Below are positions 1-8,352 of a stretch of DNA of 64,000 nucleotides, one piece after another. Below the pieces are notes generated by a model. That model worked only from the letters and a program-made list of their open reading frames with translations, had not been told where the DNA came from and did not search any database. Both the position numbers and the translations under genes were made by a program. The first letter of the stretch is position 1. Every line of letters begins with the position of its first letter. Origin of the DNA: Paenarthrobacter histidinolovorans (GTDB taxonomy: Bacteria > Actinomycetota > Actinomycetes > Actinomycetales > Micrococcaceae); the NCBI RefSeq assembly GCF_014647595.1, contig NZ_BMPM01000007.1:62001-126000 (forward strand), given 5' to 3'.

Positions 1-1865
1 ATCTGGCTGAGCTGGGCCGCATGGTGGAGAAACACTATGGAACTCCACAGGACACCGAATGGGCCATGGATTCCAACGGAAAACTGTGGTTGACCCAGGC
101 CAGGCCCATCACCACCCTCTACCCGCAAACCACCCGTACCCCTCCGGCCCCGGGCGTCCATTCCTTTCTGAACTTCAGCCTCGCGCAGGGCCTCACACGG
201 CCGCTGACACCCATGGGTTTGGCGGGGATCCGGCTCATAGCGTCCTGTGTCGCCAAAACGGCGGGCTTTGCCGTCCCGGATCCCCGATCCGGACCGTCGC
301 CCTATTACGAGGCCGGCCAGCGCATTTTCTTCGACCTCACGTCTGTCTTGCGGAGCCGTGTCGGGCGGAAGATAGTGCCCCGGGTCTTCGACGTCATGGA
401 AGCCCGGTCCGCCATGCTGATGCGGAGCTTGTTCGATGACCCCCGTTTTTCGGTGACGAACAAAACGCCTTTGAGACTGATCCGCCATGTGGCTCCGGTG
501 GCTGCAAAGTACCGGGTCCCGGAGTCGTTGCTCCGGGGCTTGTTCCGCCCGGATGCTGCCATGGCACGGGCGGAGCGCCTCAGCTCGGAACTCCGGAAAG
601 CCCTGGCCGTCCCCGGGAAAGCTACCGCCCATCAGCGGCTAGCCCACGTGCAAAGAATCCTGGGCTCGGAACTCTTTGCCACAGTTCCGCAGATCCTGCC
701 ATTGCCGGTGCTCGGCTTTGCCATGCTGGCCCTGGTGGGGCGGATTCTCGGCGGGCAAGCGACGCACGATGAAATGCAGACCGTAATCCGCGGGTTGCCC
801 AACAACGTCACCACGGAGATGGACCTGGCGCTGTGGCAGCTCGCCTCGCAGATCAGGGAAGATAACGACGCCGCTGCCTCCATGGCGGGTCAATCGACAG
901 AGGCGCTGCTGGAACGGTACCGGGACGCTGAGTTGCCTGCCGTCGCCCAATCCGGCCTCGATGGATTCCTCCACGCCTACGGGCATCGGGCGGTGGCCGA
1001 AATCGACCTTGGCATGCCCCGGTGGGGAGATGATCCCACCCACATTATTGGCGTCCTTGCCAATTACCTGAGGCTGCAGCCCGGTGCAGGGGCTCCCGAC
1101 GAGCAGTTCCGCAGGGCAGTTGACGAGGCCGAGGAGCAGGTCGCGAAGTTCGTGGCGCGGGCCCGGGCCATCAGCCCGCTCCACGCGATGGCAGTGCGGA
1201 CGGCTTTGGATCGAACCAGAAGATTCGCTGGTCTGCGGGAGTTACCCAAGTACAACCTCGTCCTGGGACTGGCTGCGGCCCGGGAACAACTGCTCCTGGT
1301 TGGAAAGGAGCTGGCAGCGTCACAACGGATCGAGCACCCGGAGGATGTTTTCTTCCTGGACCTGGACGCGGTGGAAAACGCGTTGGCAGGCGCTGATCTG
1401 CGGGACGCAGTGGCCGAACACAGAGCGGCCTACGAACAAGAACTCCGGCGCAGGCACATTCCCCGGATGCTGTTGTCCGATGGCACCGAACCTGAGGCCA
1501 CTGCAGGGGCCAACGCGGAACAGCGCCCCGGCACCTTGTCCGGCAGTCCGGCGTCGGCGGGTCTGGTGACGGCGCCTGCGCGGGTCATCATGGACCCCGT
1601 GGGAGCCCATCTGGAGCCGGGCGAGATCCTCGTGGCTCCGTCCACGGATCCCGGCTGGACACCGCTGTTCCTCACGGCTGGAGGCTTGGTCATGGAGATG
1701 GGCGGGCCCAACTCGCACGGAGCCGTGGTGGCGCGGGAGTACGGGATCCCCGCAGTCGTCGGAGTCCCGGATGCAACCACCCGGCTACGTACAGGCCAGC
1801 TCATCACCGTGGACGGCGCAGCCGGAACGGTCAGCGCAGAAGGTGCGCAGGGCGGGGACGCTTAG
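1..1865 (+). CDS. Rifampicin phosphotransferase-like PEP-utilising enzyme, 3' part
   Basis: This gene enters from the left edge, so its start and most of the N-terminal ATP-grasp domain are outside the window. About 620 residues are visible. They begin with the end of a PPDK-type ATP-binding domain (EWAMDSNGKLWLTQARPIT) and finish with a swivelling phosphohistidine domain that contains GGPNSHGAVVAREYG; the His of that motif would carry the phosphate. The TDPGWTPLF and SHGAV wording is closer to rifampicin phosphotransferase than to PEP synthase, which has a TCHAA-type motif. The family transfers phosphate from ATP to a substrate through the swivelling His. The true substrate is unknown, and rifampicin inactivation is only inferred. 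The gene converges on the CDF gene with a 4-base overlap of the stop ends. Confidence 0.8.
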   Translation, partial: LAELGRMVEKHYGTPQDTEWAMDSNGKLWLTQARPITTLYPQTTRTPPAPGVHSFLNFSLAQGLTRPLTPMGLAGIRLIASCVAKTAGFAVPDPRSGPSPYYEAGQRIFFDLTSVLRSRVGRKIVPRVFDVMEARSAMLMRSLFDDPRFSVTNKTPLRLIRHVAPVAAKYRVPESLLRGLFRPDAAMARAERLSSELRKALAVPGKATAHQRLAHVQRILGSELFATVPQILPLPVLGFAMLALVGRILGGQATHDEMQTVIRGLPNNVTTEMDLALWQLASQIREDNDAAASMAGQSTEALLERYRDAELPAVAQSGLDGFLHAYGHRAVAEIDLGMPRWGDDPTHIIGVLANYLRLQPGAGAPDEQFRRAVDEAEEQVAKFVARARAISPLHAMAVRTALDRTRRFAGLRELPKYNLVLGLAAAREQLLLVGKELAASQRIEHPEDVFFLDLDAVENALAGADLRDAVAEHRAAYEQELRRRHIPRMLLSDGTEPEATAGANAEQRPGTLSGSPASAGLVTAPARVIMDPVGAHLEPGEILVAPSTDPGWTPLFLTAGGLVMEMGGPNSHGAVVAREYGIPAVVGVPDATTRLRTGQLITVDGAAGTVSAEGAQGGDA

Positions 1866-2782
1866 GCGTGTTGGTGTGATTCGTGCTCGGAATGGCTGAC
1901 GGGCTCCAACTGGAACGTGCAGTGTTCGGTGTCGAAGTGGCGGCCAAGGCAGGAGCCCAGCTGGTCCAGGATGCTGTCCGCCCCGCTGGCGTTGAGTACC
2001 TCGTCCTGCACCACCACGTGGGCGGAGAACACCGGTACGCCGGACGTGATGGTCCAGATGTGGATATCGTGCGCTTCCACCACCCCGTCAACGGCCATGA
2101 TGTGCTCGCGGATCATGTTGACGTCCACACCCTTGGGGGTGGCCTCAAGTAGGACGTCCACCACGTCGCGGAGCAGATGCCATGCACGGGGAATGATCAT
2201 CAGGGCGATGAGGACCGAGGCGATGGGGTCGGCTGCCGAGAACCCGGTGGTCATGATCACGATCGCTGCCACAATGACAGCGATGGAGCCCAGCAGATCG
2301 CCCAGGACCTCAAGGTAGGCGCCACGGACGTTGAGGCTTTCCTTTTGGGCTCCCTGCAGGATCAGCAGGGAAACGAGATTGGCGACGGCGCCCAGGATGG
2401 CAGCCCACAGCATCACACCGGTCTGGATTTCGGTGGTTTCGCCGAACCGCCGGATCGCTTCGATCATGATCACCACGGCGATGACGATGAGGATCAGCGC
2501 GTTGGCCAACGCGGCCAGCACCTCCGCGCGCTGGTATCCGTACGTCCGCTGGTCGCTGGCCGGGCGCGTTGCGATCCACGCCGCCATGAGGGCAATGAAG
2601 ACACCCGCGGCGTCGGAGAGCATGTGTCCGGCATCGGCCAACAGGGCCAGGGAGCCGGAAACGATTGCACCAATCACCTGCACGCCCACCACGCCCAGGG
2701 TGATGCCCAGGACGGCTATGAGGCGTTTGCGGTGTTTGCCGGTTGCCGTGACGCCGTGCGAGTGGTTGTGATCATGCCCCAT
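1862..2782 (-). CDS. Cation diffusion facilitator (CDF) metal exporter, CzcD-like
   Basis: The 306-residue protein starts with a His-rich tail (HDHNHSHG) and has about six membrane segments. The CDF signature LLADAGHMLSDAAG lies in the second, and its Asp/His residues are expected to bind metal. An Asp in LEVLGDLLGS corresponds to the transport site in the fifth segment, and a cytoplasmic ferredoxin-like domain makes up the last 90 residues. The family exports Zn2+ and related divalent metals by proton antiport. The gene lies directly after the small metallopeptidase gene on the same strand, 9 bases apart, so the two are probably co-transcribed. A second CDF gene lies at 18.5-19.4 kb. Metal specificity cannot be read from the sequence. 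Confidence 0.93.
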   Translation of the reverse strand: MGHDHNHSHGVTATGKHRKRLIAVLGITLGVVGVQVIGAIVSGSLALLADAGHMLSDAAGVFIALMAAWIATRPASDQRTYGYQRAEVLAALANALILIVIAVVIMIEAIRRFGETTEIQTGVMLWAAILGAVANLVSLLILQGAQKESLNVRGAYLEVLGDLLGSIAVIVAAIVIMTTGFSAADPIASVLIALMIIPRAWHLLRDVVDVLLEATPKGVDVNMIREHIMAVDGVVEAHDIHIWTITSGVPVFSAHVVVQDEVLNASGADSILDQLGSCLGRHFDTEHCTFQLEPVSHSEHESHQHA

Positions 2783-2791
2783 GGTTCAAGG

Positions 2792-3253
2792 CTAGCCCCA
2801 ACCGAGTTCGTGCAGGCGGTCGTCATCTATGCCGAAGTGGTGTGCGATCTCGTGAACCACCGTGATGGCCACCTCGTCAATGACTTCCTGGCGGCTGCTG
2901 CAGATGTTCAGGATGGGTTGGCGGAAGATGGTGATCCGATCGGGCAGGGAGCCCGCATCCCACCAGGAATCACGTTCCGTGAGCGGCACGCCCTCGTAGA
3001 GCCCCAGTAGCACCGTGTCCGGGTTTTCGCCCGGCTGTGGGGTGTAATCGTCCTCAATGAAAATTGCCACATTGTCCATCGCACGGGCGGCTTTGGCTGG
3101 AATCAGCTGCAGAGCATCGCTGACGGCTTCCTCAAACTCCTCAGGTGACATCCCAAACGGGGGGCGGTGCGCCGCGCTTCGCTGAGGCAGGCGCGAAAAG
3201 GGGCGCTCGCCGTCGGGAACGATCGGAAGTCCGGGAGGAAGATTCGCGGGCAT
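2792..3253 (-). CDS. Small zinc metallopeptidase-like protein (zincin family)
   Basis: The 153-residue protein carries a C-terminal zinc motif, VVHEIAHHFGIDDDRLHELGW. This contains HExxH followed six residues later by an acidic stretch and a further His, as in the minimal zincin family common in actinobacteria (the PF06262 type). No signal peptide or membrane segment is visible, so a cytoplasmic location is likely. Members of this family are usually annotated as metallopeptidases without a proven substrate. The gene is the first of an apparent two-gene unit with the CDF exporter and is divergent from the PfkB kinase. A link between zinc export and a zinc protein is possible but unproven. Confidence 0.82.
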   Translation of the reverse strand: MPANLPPGLPIVPDGERPFSRLPQRSAAHRPPFGMSPEEFEEAVSDALQLIPAKAARAMDNVAIFIEDDYTPQPGENPDTVLLGLYEGVPLTERDSWWDAGSLPDRITIFRQPILNICSSRQEVIDEVAITVVHEIAHHFGIDDDRLHELGWG

Positions 3254-3343
3254 GACTCGACTTTAGTCCGCCATGGCTGTATTGGCTCCCTAAGTGATGA
3301 GGGATACTGATCTCAGTCCCTTTCCGATAGACACAGGAACCGC

Positions 3344-4267
3344 ATGACTTCCACCGCTTCCCCCCTGTCTGAACCCCTCGACGTCGTCGTTGTGGGTGAG
3401 GCGCTGATCGACATCGTGCAGTCGCCCGACGGCCAAGCCGAATACCCGGGCGGCTCCCCAACCAACGTCGCCTACGGGCTTGGCCGGCTGGACGTGAAAG
3501 CCGGACTTTTGACGGCCATTGGCCGGGACCAGCGGGGCGACGCCATTGCGGCGCACCTCCAGAGCGCCGGCGTGGTGCTGTTGCCCGGGTCCCAATCCAT
3601 GGGAAAGACCGCGACGGCGACAGCCCGGATAGCTGCCGACGGTTCGGCCGCGTACACCTTCGACATTGAGTGGGCGCTGGCTCCCCTGGCCCTGCCGTAT
3701 GCGCCGCGTATCCTTCACACCGGCTCCATTGCCACGTTCCTTGAGCCTGGTGCAGGGGTGGTCCGCAGCTTGTTGGAGCAGGCACAGGGAGGCTGCCTGG
3801 TTACCTACGATCCCAATATCCGCACCGATCTCCTGGGCAGCCACCACGAGGCCCTCGCCCTCTTCGAGGAAATTGTGCCGTTGACCGATGTGGTCAGGAT
3901 GAGCGCCTCGGACGCCCACTGGCTTTATCCCGGCAAGGCGCTGGAGGATATCGCGAGCCATCTTCTGACACTGGGTACCACGTTGGCGGTCATGACGGAG
4001 GGCGCGAAAGGCTCGCTCATGGCCACCCGTCACATACAGCTCCGTGTCCGCGCCGTGCCGTCCACGGTGGCCGACACCATCGGCGCGGGCGATTCCTACA
4101 TGTCGGCGCTCATCATGGGGCTCTTGCTGCGCGGCAGCGACGGGCTTGCACCGACCGTGCTGGAACGGATCGGCAACATCGCCTCGATGGCGGCTGCCAT
4201 CACGGTTGGGCGTCCGGGAGCCAACCCGCCCACGCACCGGGAACTTCTGGCGGAGATGGCCCGCTAG
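3344..4267 (+). CDS. PfkB-family carbohydrate kinase (fructokinase-like)
   Basis: The 307-residue protein has the ribokinase/PfkB fold signatures. VVVGEALIDIVQS and YPGGSPTNVAYGLGRL at the N-terminus correspond to the sugar-binding region, and DTIGAGDSYMSAL near residue 245-258 holds the anion hole and the catalytic Asp of GAGD. The family phosphorylates sugars or nucleosides with ATP. Length and the GGSPTN motif fit fructokinases, but the substrate is not proven. The ATG at 3344 is preceded by AGGAA at suitable spacing. The gene stands alone, divergent from the zincin gene and convergent with the EamA transporter gene. Confidence 0.9.
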   Translation: MTSTASPLSEPLDVVVVGEALIDIVQSPDGQAEYPGGSPTNVAYGLGRLDVKAGLLTAIGRDQRGDAIAAHLQSAGVVLLPGSQSMGKTATATARIAADGSAAYTFDIEWALAPLALPYAPRILHTGSIATFLEPGAGVVRSLLEQAQGGCLVTYDPNIRTDLLGSHHEALALFEEIVPLTDVVRMSASDAHWLYPGKALEDIASHLLTLGTTLAVMTEGAKGSLMATRHIQLRVRAVPSTVADTIGAGDSYMSALIMGLLLRGSDGLAPTVLERIGNIASMAAAITVGRPGANPPTHRELLAEMAR

Positions 4268-4271
4268 CGGC

Positions 4272-5213
4272 TTAGCTCGACCGGCGTCGCGTGAGTCCAA
4301 CGCCCACCAAGCACACCACGCCGCCGATCAGTCCCCAGATGGTGGGGACTTCCTGCAGGACCGCCCAGGAGATCAGGATTGTTGTTCCCGGCACCAGATA
4401 CGTCGTGGCGGCCAGCTTGCCGGCCGAGATCAGCGAGAGGGCGTACGCCCAGGTGGTGAACGCTATGGCGGTGGGGAAGATGCCCAGGTACACAAGGCCG
4501 AGCGTGGCCGGAAGAGGCGCGGCCTGGACCTCGGCGACCAACTGGCCAGCCCACGGCAGGCAGCAAAGCGCGCCCACCATGATGCCGAACCAGGTTGCCT
4601 GGCCTGCAGAGAACTTCCGGAGTACGGGCTTTTGCAGGATTGCGCTGACTGAGGCGAGCACAGCGGCCAGGAGGCACAACAACACTCCGGCGACGTCCGC
4701 CGTCGAACGTTGCCCCGAACCCAGGGCGATCATCGCCACGCCGCAGAACGCCACCCCGCTGCCGATCAGCAGCCACCGGGGGAAGCCCTCTTTGAGGAAG
4801 ATTCCGGCCAGGATGGCGATGAGGATGGGGGATACGTTGATGAGCATGGCGCTGGTGCCGGCGTCGAGCATGTGTTCCGCAGCGTTCAGCGCGACGTTGT
4901 AGCCGCCGAACCACATCACCCCGTAGGCCACGATCGGCAGCCACTCGCGGCCTTTCGGCCACACTTTCAGCGTCGGCAGCACCACGATGCCAAGCACGAC
5001 GGCGGCAACCGCCAAACGCCCGAGCGTCAAGGACCCGGGGGAGAAGCTGGGGCCGACCGCACGGATGCCCACGAAGGCCGAAGCCCAAAGGACGACCGTG
5101 ACGACGACGGCCGCGATGCCGGCCTTGCTGATGGCCGCTCCGGGCGCGGGGGTGGTGCGCGGGGGCAGGCCTGGGGAGGGCTGGCCGGGTTCGGCCGGGG
5201 AAGTGGTTGTCAT
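4272..5213 (-). CDS. EamA/DMT-family transporter
   Basis: The 313-residue protein has about ten hydrophobic segments arranged as two EamA halves, for example VVVTVVLWASAFVGIRAVG at the start and TTILISWAVLQEVPTIWGLIGG near the end. A Pro-rich cytoplasmic N-terminus of about 35 residues precedes the first helix. The family exports metabolites or amino acids from the cytoplasm. The C-terminus ends with a short basic tail (RRRSS), as is usual in the family. It is a single gene, convergent with the kinase gene and separated by 279 bases from the tRNA cluster. The substrate is unknown. Confidence 0.9.
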   Translation of the reverse strand: MTTTSPAEPGQPSPGLPPRTTPAPGAAISKAGIAAVVVTVVLWASAFVGIRAVGPSFSPGSLTLGRLAVAAVVLGIVVLPTLKVWPKGREWLPIVAYGVMWFGGYNVALNAAEHMLDAGTSAMLINVSPILIAILAGIFLKEGFPRWLLIGSGVAFCGVAMIALGSGQRSTADVAGVLLCLLAAVLASVSAILQKPVLRKFSAGQATWFGIMVGALCCLPWAGQLVAEVQAAPLPATLGLVYLGIFPTAIAFTTWAYALSLISAGKLAATTYLVPGTTILISWAVLQEVPTIWGLIGGVVCLVGVGLTRRRSS

Positions 5214-5492
5214 GTGCCAAATCTATCGGGGTATCGGCTTGGACCGCTGGCGGTTTTCGGACGCGTCAGGACAAGATCCTGCCAATGTTTGCGGAGCTGT
5301 TCCGAGGGGCAAAGGGTCGAGATCCAACCCTTCGGCGTGCTCGCAAGCGGGGGCCCCGGGATGCCCCTCGAGCCTCGATTTGGGAATATCGGCATCTATG
5401 CTCTAAAGTTTTAGAGTCCAGTTCGGACGAGCGAGACACGGAAAGAACGCGTAAAGCGTCCCTTTTCTTTGCAAAATCCGAATTGAGTTCAG
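5214..5492. other. Intergenic region upstream of the tRNA cluster with a short palindrome
   Basis: I see no credible gene here. A perfect 7-base inverted repeat, CTCTAAA-GT-TTTAGAG, occupies 5401-5416, about 75 bases ahead of tRNA-Glu. The region should hold the promoters of the EamA gene (leftward) and the tRNA genes (rightward). I could not pick a convincing -35/-10 pair. Confidence 0.4.
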
Positions 5493-5565
5493 GCCCCCAT
5501 CGTCTAGCGGCCTAGGACACCGCCCTTTCACGGCGGCGGCACGGGTTCGAATCCCGTTGGGGGTA
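5493..5565 (+). tRNA. tRNA-Glu (anticodon UUC)
   Basis: A 73-base cloverleaf can be folded. The acceptor arms are GCCCCCA and TGGGGGT with one G-U pair, the anticodon stem is CCGCC/GGCGG around the loop CTTTCAC with anticodon TTC, and the T-arm is ACGGGTTCGAATCCCGT. CCA is not encoded. It is the first tRNA of a Glu-Asp-Phe cluster. Confidence 0.97.
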
Positions 5566-5649
5566 CGCAAGGAAGTGGTAAATCGGATGAAAAAAGTCTG
5601 GTAAGCTAGAAGCCTTGAAAAAAACGCGGTAGAGATACTGCAAACGCAA

Positions 5650-5723
5650 GGCCCTGTAGCGCAGTTGGTTAGCGCGCCGCCCTGTCACGGCGGAGGTCGC
5701 GGGTTCAAGTCCCGTCAGGGTCG
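5650..5723 (+). tRNA. tRNA-Asp (anticodon GUC)
   Basis: A 74-base cloverleaf with acceptor arms GGCCCTG and CAGGGTC, anticodon loop CTGTCAC (anticodon GTC) and T-loop GGTTCAAGTCC. It is the second tRNA of the cluster. The 84-base spacer before it is AT-rich for this genome and could carry its own promoter. Confidence 0.97.
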
Positions 5724-5769
5724 CTCTGAGCGCCGAAGAAATTCGGTTCTCAAGGTGACATGTCACCTA

Positions 5770-5845
5770 GGCTCTGTAGCTCAGTTGGTAGAGCGTTCGA
5801 CTGAAAATCGAAAGGTCACCGGATCGACGCCGGTCGGAGCCACCA
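5770..5845 (+). tRNA. tRNA-Phe (anticodon GAA), CCA encoded
   Basis: A cloverleaf with acceptor arms GGCTCTG and CGGAGCC, anticodon loop CTGAAAA (anticodon GAA) and a standard T-arm. The discriminator A at 5842 is followed by an encoded CCA at 5843-5845, unlike the two preceding tRNAs. It is the last gene before an intrinsic terminator. Confidence 0.97.
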
Positions 5846-5850
5846 CTGGG

Positions 5851-5889
5851 AAGCATCAGTTCTTTGGAACTGGTGCTTTTCTTCTTTTA
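5851..5889 (+). terminator. Intrinsic terminator of the tRNA cluster
   Basis: The arms AAGCATCAGTTC (5851-5862) and GAACTGGTGCTT (5867-5878) form a 12-base stem with one G-U pair and a TTTG loop. A T-rich run follows (TTTTCTTCTTTT). Confidence 0.85.
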
Positions 5890-5919
5890 AGCCGCTTTTA
5901 AGCCGCCGGCTCTTCATTC

Positions 5920-5974
5920 CCGTCTGCATGGTGTGTCGCCGGGTTGCCCGAGTCAACGTGGTGGTGGCGGTACA
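5920..5974 (+). repeat. Interspersed intergenic repeat, copy 1
   Basis: The first 26 bases (5920-5945, beginning CCGTCTGCATGG and ending CGCCGGGTT) are identical to 11502-11527. After a variable stretch containing GTCAA, both copies also end with GGTGGTGGCGGTACA. Copy 1 is 55 bases long and copy 2 is 57. It lies just after the tRNA terminator and has no coding sense. The second copy is in the same orientation. Confidence 0.75.
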
Positions 5975-5989
5975 ACTCTCCGCAAAGTT

Positions 5990-6021
5990 CGACGTCGGCA
6001 CCCAGGTGGGTGCCGACGTCG
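5990..6021 (-). terminator. Perfect 15-base hairpin downstream of the first ABC operon
   Basis: CGACGTCGGCACCCA (5990-6004) and TGGGTGCCGACGTCG (6007-6021) are perfect complements. The hairpin lies 25 bases beyond the stop of the leftward binding-protein gene. It lacks a clear T-run on the leftward side, so it may act as a 3'-end stabiliser or factor-assisted terminator. Confidence 0.6.
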
Positions 6022-6046
6022 CCGTCTTTATCCTGGCCCGGTCACC

Positions 6047-7411
6047 CTAGGACTTGAGCTTGGGCTTCACATCCTTGGTGTAGATAGTTTCCAAGGCTGC
6101 CCTGAGGTCTGAAAGTGTGGCCTTGACCTCTGCCTTTTCGTTCATGATCTTGGTGGCAGCCTTGGCAAGTTCCTGGTCGCCACCGGGTAGGAAGGTCTTG
6201 GCAAAATCCTGTGTCCTGGTGACCTTCAGCTGATCTACGACAGTGGCGAACTCTGGCGTCTGTGCCACGATCGCGGAGATGTCTGCATCCTTGGCAACCG
6301 GCATGTAACCAGTCGCCGCAGACAGCGTGGCCGCGCTCTGCGCGTTGGTAACAAAGGTGACGAACTTTGCCGCCGCCAGTTGCCTCTCCGGTGCGGTCTT
6401 ACTGGCTACCACCAATCCTGAACCGCCTGTAGGGCATACTGGCGAGGCAGATACCGGACCGCCAGGCAGGAAACCGACTCCGATCCTCATGTTCGCTTCC
6501 TTGGCAGCCTTAAGCGTGGCTGTCAGATCGGCTGAGGAGCTGATGGTCGCGCTGACCGCGCCGGCCTGCAGGTCTGTGATGGCATTCTTGGAGGAGACCC
6601 CTGCCCAGCCGTCCTTCACGATGGAATCCTGGACCCACTGCATTGCTGAGACCGAGGCAGCTGCATCGGCCGTGATCTCCCATTCTTTTGACCAGCTTCC
6701 GCCCATGCCCCACAACACATTCTGGAGCGTCCACCCGGCGTATCCGGCAATTGCCGGATACTGGTAAGCGTTCTGGTATCCGGATGCCGAGTTCTGGGCT
6801 GCCTTGATTTTTGGAGCCCATTCTGAAAACTCTGACCAGGTGGCCGGCGCCCTTTCGGGGACGCCTGCGGCCTTGAAATGGTCCTTGTTGAAGTAGAACA
6901 GCGGTGTTGAGCGGGCGTAGGGAACAGCCCACTGCTTGTTGTTGTACTCATAGTCGCTGATGAGGCCGGGGGCATAGTCCGAGGTGCTGACCCCGACTGC
7001 ATTGAGGAGCTCATCCAGTGCCAGGACTGTACCGGAGACGGCGTACCGGAACCACCAGACGTCGGATGCGACCACGACGTCAGGTACTTCAGTTCCCGCC
7101 TGGGCAGTCTGGAATTTTTGAGCCACCTCCTCGTAGTTCGAACCACCCGTAATGAGGTTCACTGTTATGTCCGGGTTGGCAGCGTGGAAGGCCTCGATCA
7201 GCTTCAGTTCCGTTTCACGGGACTTGCCGGGATGGCTGGACATGAAACTTATGGTCGCTGCGGGTTTGATCTTGGACCAGTCGATCGACGTCGATTTGTC
7301 AGTTGTTCCGCCGCCGCTGGTTGACGGTCCTGCGCAGGCCGCAAGGGCCGCGGCCCCAAGGCTTGCGCCGGTCAAAGTGAGGAAGCTCTTCCTTGAAAGT
7401 GGTGCGGACAT
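6047..7411 (-). CDS. Sugar-type ABC transporter substrate-binding lipoprotein
   Basis: From the ATG at 7411 the product is 454 residues. A longer open frame reaches 7759, but it overlaps the permease gene and has no signal peptide. The chosen start gives a signal sequence, SRKSFLTLTGASLGAAALAAC, which has a Tat-like SRKSFL and a lipobox ending at Cys. The mature part has family-1 extracellular binding protein features such as VVASDVWWFRYA and VPYARSTPLFYFNKDHF. Such proteins capture sugars or glycerophosphodiesters for MalFG-type permeases. It is the last gene of a three-gene operon with two permeases. A UgpB-like role is possible because a glycerophosphodiesterase gene lies nearby, but that is inference from context. 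Confidence 0.92.
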   Translation of the reverse strand: MSAPLSRKSFLTLTGASLGAAALAACAGPSTSGGGTTDKSTSIDWSKIKPAATISFMSSHPGKSRETELKLIEAFHAANPDITVNLITGGSNYEEVAQKFQTAQAGTEVPDVVVASDVWWFRYAVSGTVLALDELLNAVGVSTSDYAPGLISDYEYNNKQWAVPYARSTPLFYFNKDHFKAAGVPERAPATWSEFSEWAPKIKAAQNSASGYQNAYQYPAIAGYAGWTLQNVLWGMGGSWSKEWEITADAAASVSAMQWVQDSIVKDGWAGVSSKNAITDLQAGAVSATISSSADLTATLKAAKEANMRIGVGFLPGGPVSASPVCPTGGSGLVVASKTAPERQLAAAKFVTFVTNAQSAATLSAATGYMPVAKDADISAIVAQTPEFATVVDQLKVTRTQDFAKTFLPGGDQELAKAATKIMNEKAEVKATLSDLRAALETIYTKDVKPKLKS

Positions 7412-7470
7412 CGGGGACGTGCCTTTCTGATGGATGGACGCCCGGCGTGCGGGCCTGTGAGTGGGAAAAT

Positions 7471-8352
7471 TCATCCCGTAACCGACCCTTGGGTTAGCCC
7501 GGAGACGATATACCGCTGCAAGGCAGCGAAGATGATCAGAATGGGTAGCAGCACAATGACTGCTCCGGCCATGAGCATTCCCCAGTTCTGTGTTCCACCA
7601 TCGCTGTTGACTAATTGGGTCAAGCCGACTGGAAGAGTCATCATGTCGGGGTGATCGGTCACAATCAGAGGCCAGATATATTCGTTCCACTCGGAAACGA
7701 TGGTTACCAGGGCCACTGTCGCGATGCTGGGTATGGAGACGGGAACCACGATCTTCCACAGCTTTCGCCAGTGGCCGGCGCCGTCAATCTCCGCCGACTC
7801 CAGGATGGCCTGGGGCAATGTGAGGAAATGCTGGCGGAGGAGAAACGTGCCAAAGGCCGTCCCCAAGCCCGGGAGAATGATTCCCCAGTACGTGTTAAGC
7901 CCTCCCATGCCCGCAATCAGCACGTAGTTCGGGAGAACTGACACCTGTGGCGGAACCATGAGGGCGACCAGAATCAGCAGGAATATGACTCTCTTGAAGG
8001 GAAACCGCACGAACACCAATGCGTACGCCGTGAAGATTGCCAGAATGCACTTGATGCTTGAGCCGACAACAGTGACGATGACGCTGTTGAGGAAGAACCT
8101 GGCGAAGGGGACGGTGGATGCAGCATCTGCGTAGTTCTGCAGACTTGGATTCCTGGGCCATAGGGCCAGGTCGGTTGTGACGATCTCACCAGGCGCCTTG
8201 AGCGACGACAGCAACATCCAGAGCAGTGGAAGAAAAACTACGAGTGTGGCCATGGCAAGGGGTAGGTAGCCGCCAGCAACTGTCCGGCCCAGATTCTGCC
8301 AGGACAAGGGGCGGCCTCGCCCGGTGGAACTATTTGTAAGGGTCCCGCTCAT
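7471..8352 (-). CDS. ABC transporter permease, MalG/UgpE type
   Basis: The 293-residue protein has six membrane segments and the inner-membrane EAA loop ILESAEIDGAGHWRKLWKIVVPVSIP, which docks onto the ATPase. It is the second permease of a carbohydrate uptake 1 family importer. It overlaps the upstream permease gene by 4 bases and precedes the binding-protein gene by about 60 bases, which is typical operon spacing. No ATP-binding subunit is encoded here, so an MsiK/UgpC-like ATPase from elsewhere in the genome is expected to drive it. Confidence 0.93.
   Translation of the reverse strand: MSGTLTNSSTGRGRPLSWQNLGRTVAGGYLPLAMATLVVFLPLLWMLLSSLKAPGEIVTTDLALWPRNPSLQNYADAASTVPFARFFLNSVIVTVVGSSIKCILAIFTAYALVFVRFPFKRVIFLLILVALMVPPQVSVLPNYVLIAGMGGLNTYWGIILPGLGTAFGTFLLRQHFLTLPQAILESAEIDGAGHWRKLWKIVVPVSIPSIATVALVTIVSEWNEYIWPLIVTDHPDMMTLPVGLTQLVNSDGGTQNWGMLMAGAVIVLLPILIIFAALQRYIVSGLTQGSVTG

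Noticed and set aside
5770..5845. tRNA-Phe as an attachment site of an integrated element
   Set aside because: I found no second copy of the tRNA 3' end to the right and no integrase gene; only the unrelated intergenic repeat is duplicated.
5512..5901. Protein-coding frames over the tRNA cluster
   Set aside because: Short frames on both strands here simply cross the three tRNA genes and the terminator.
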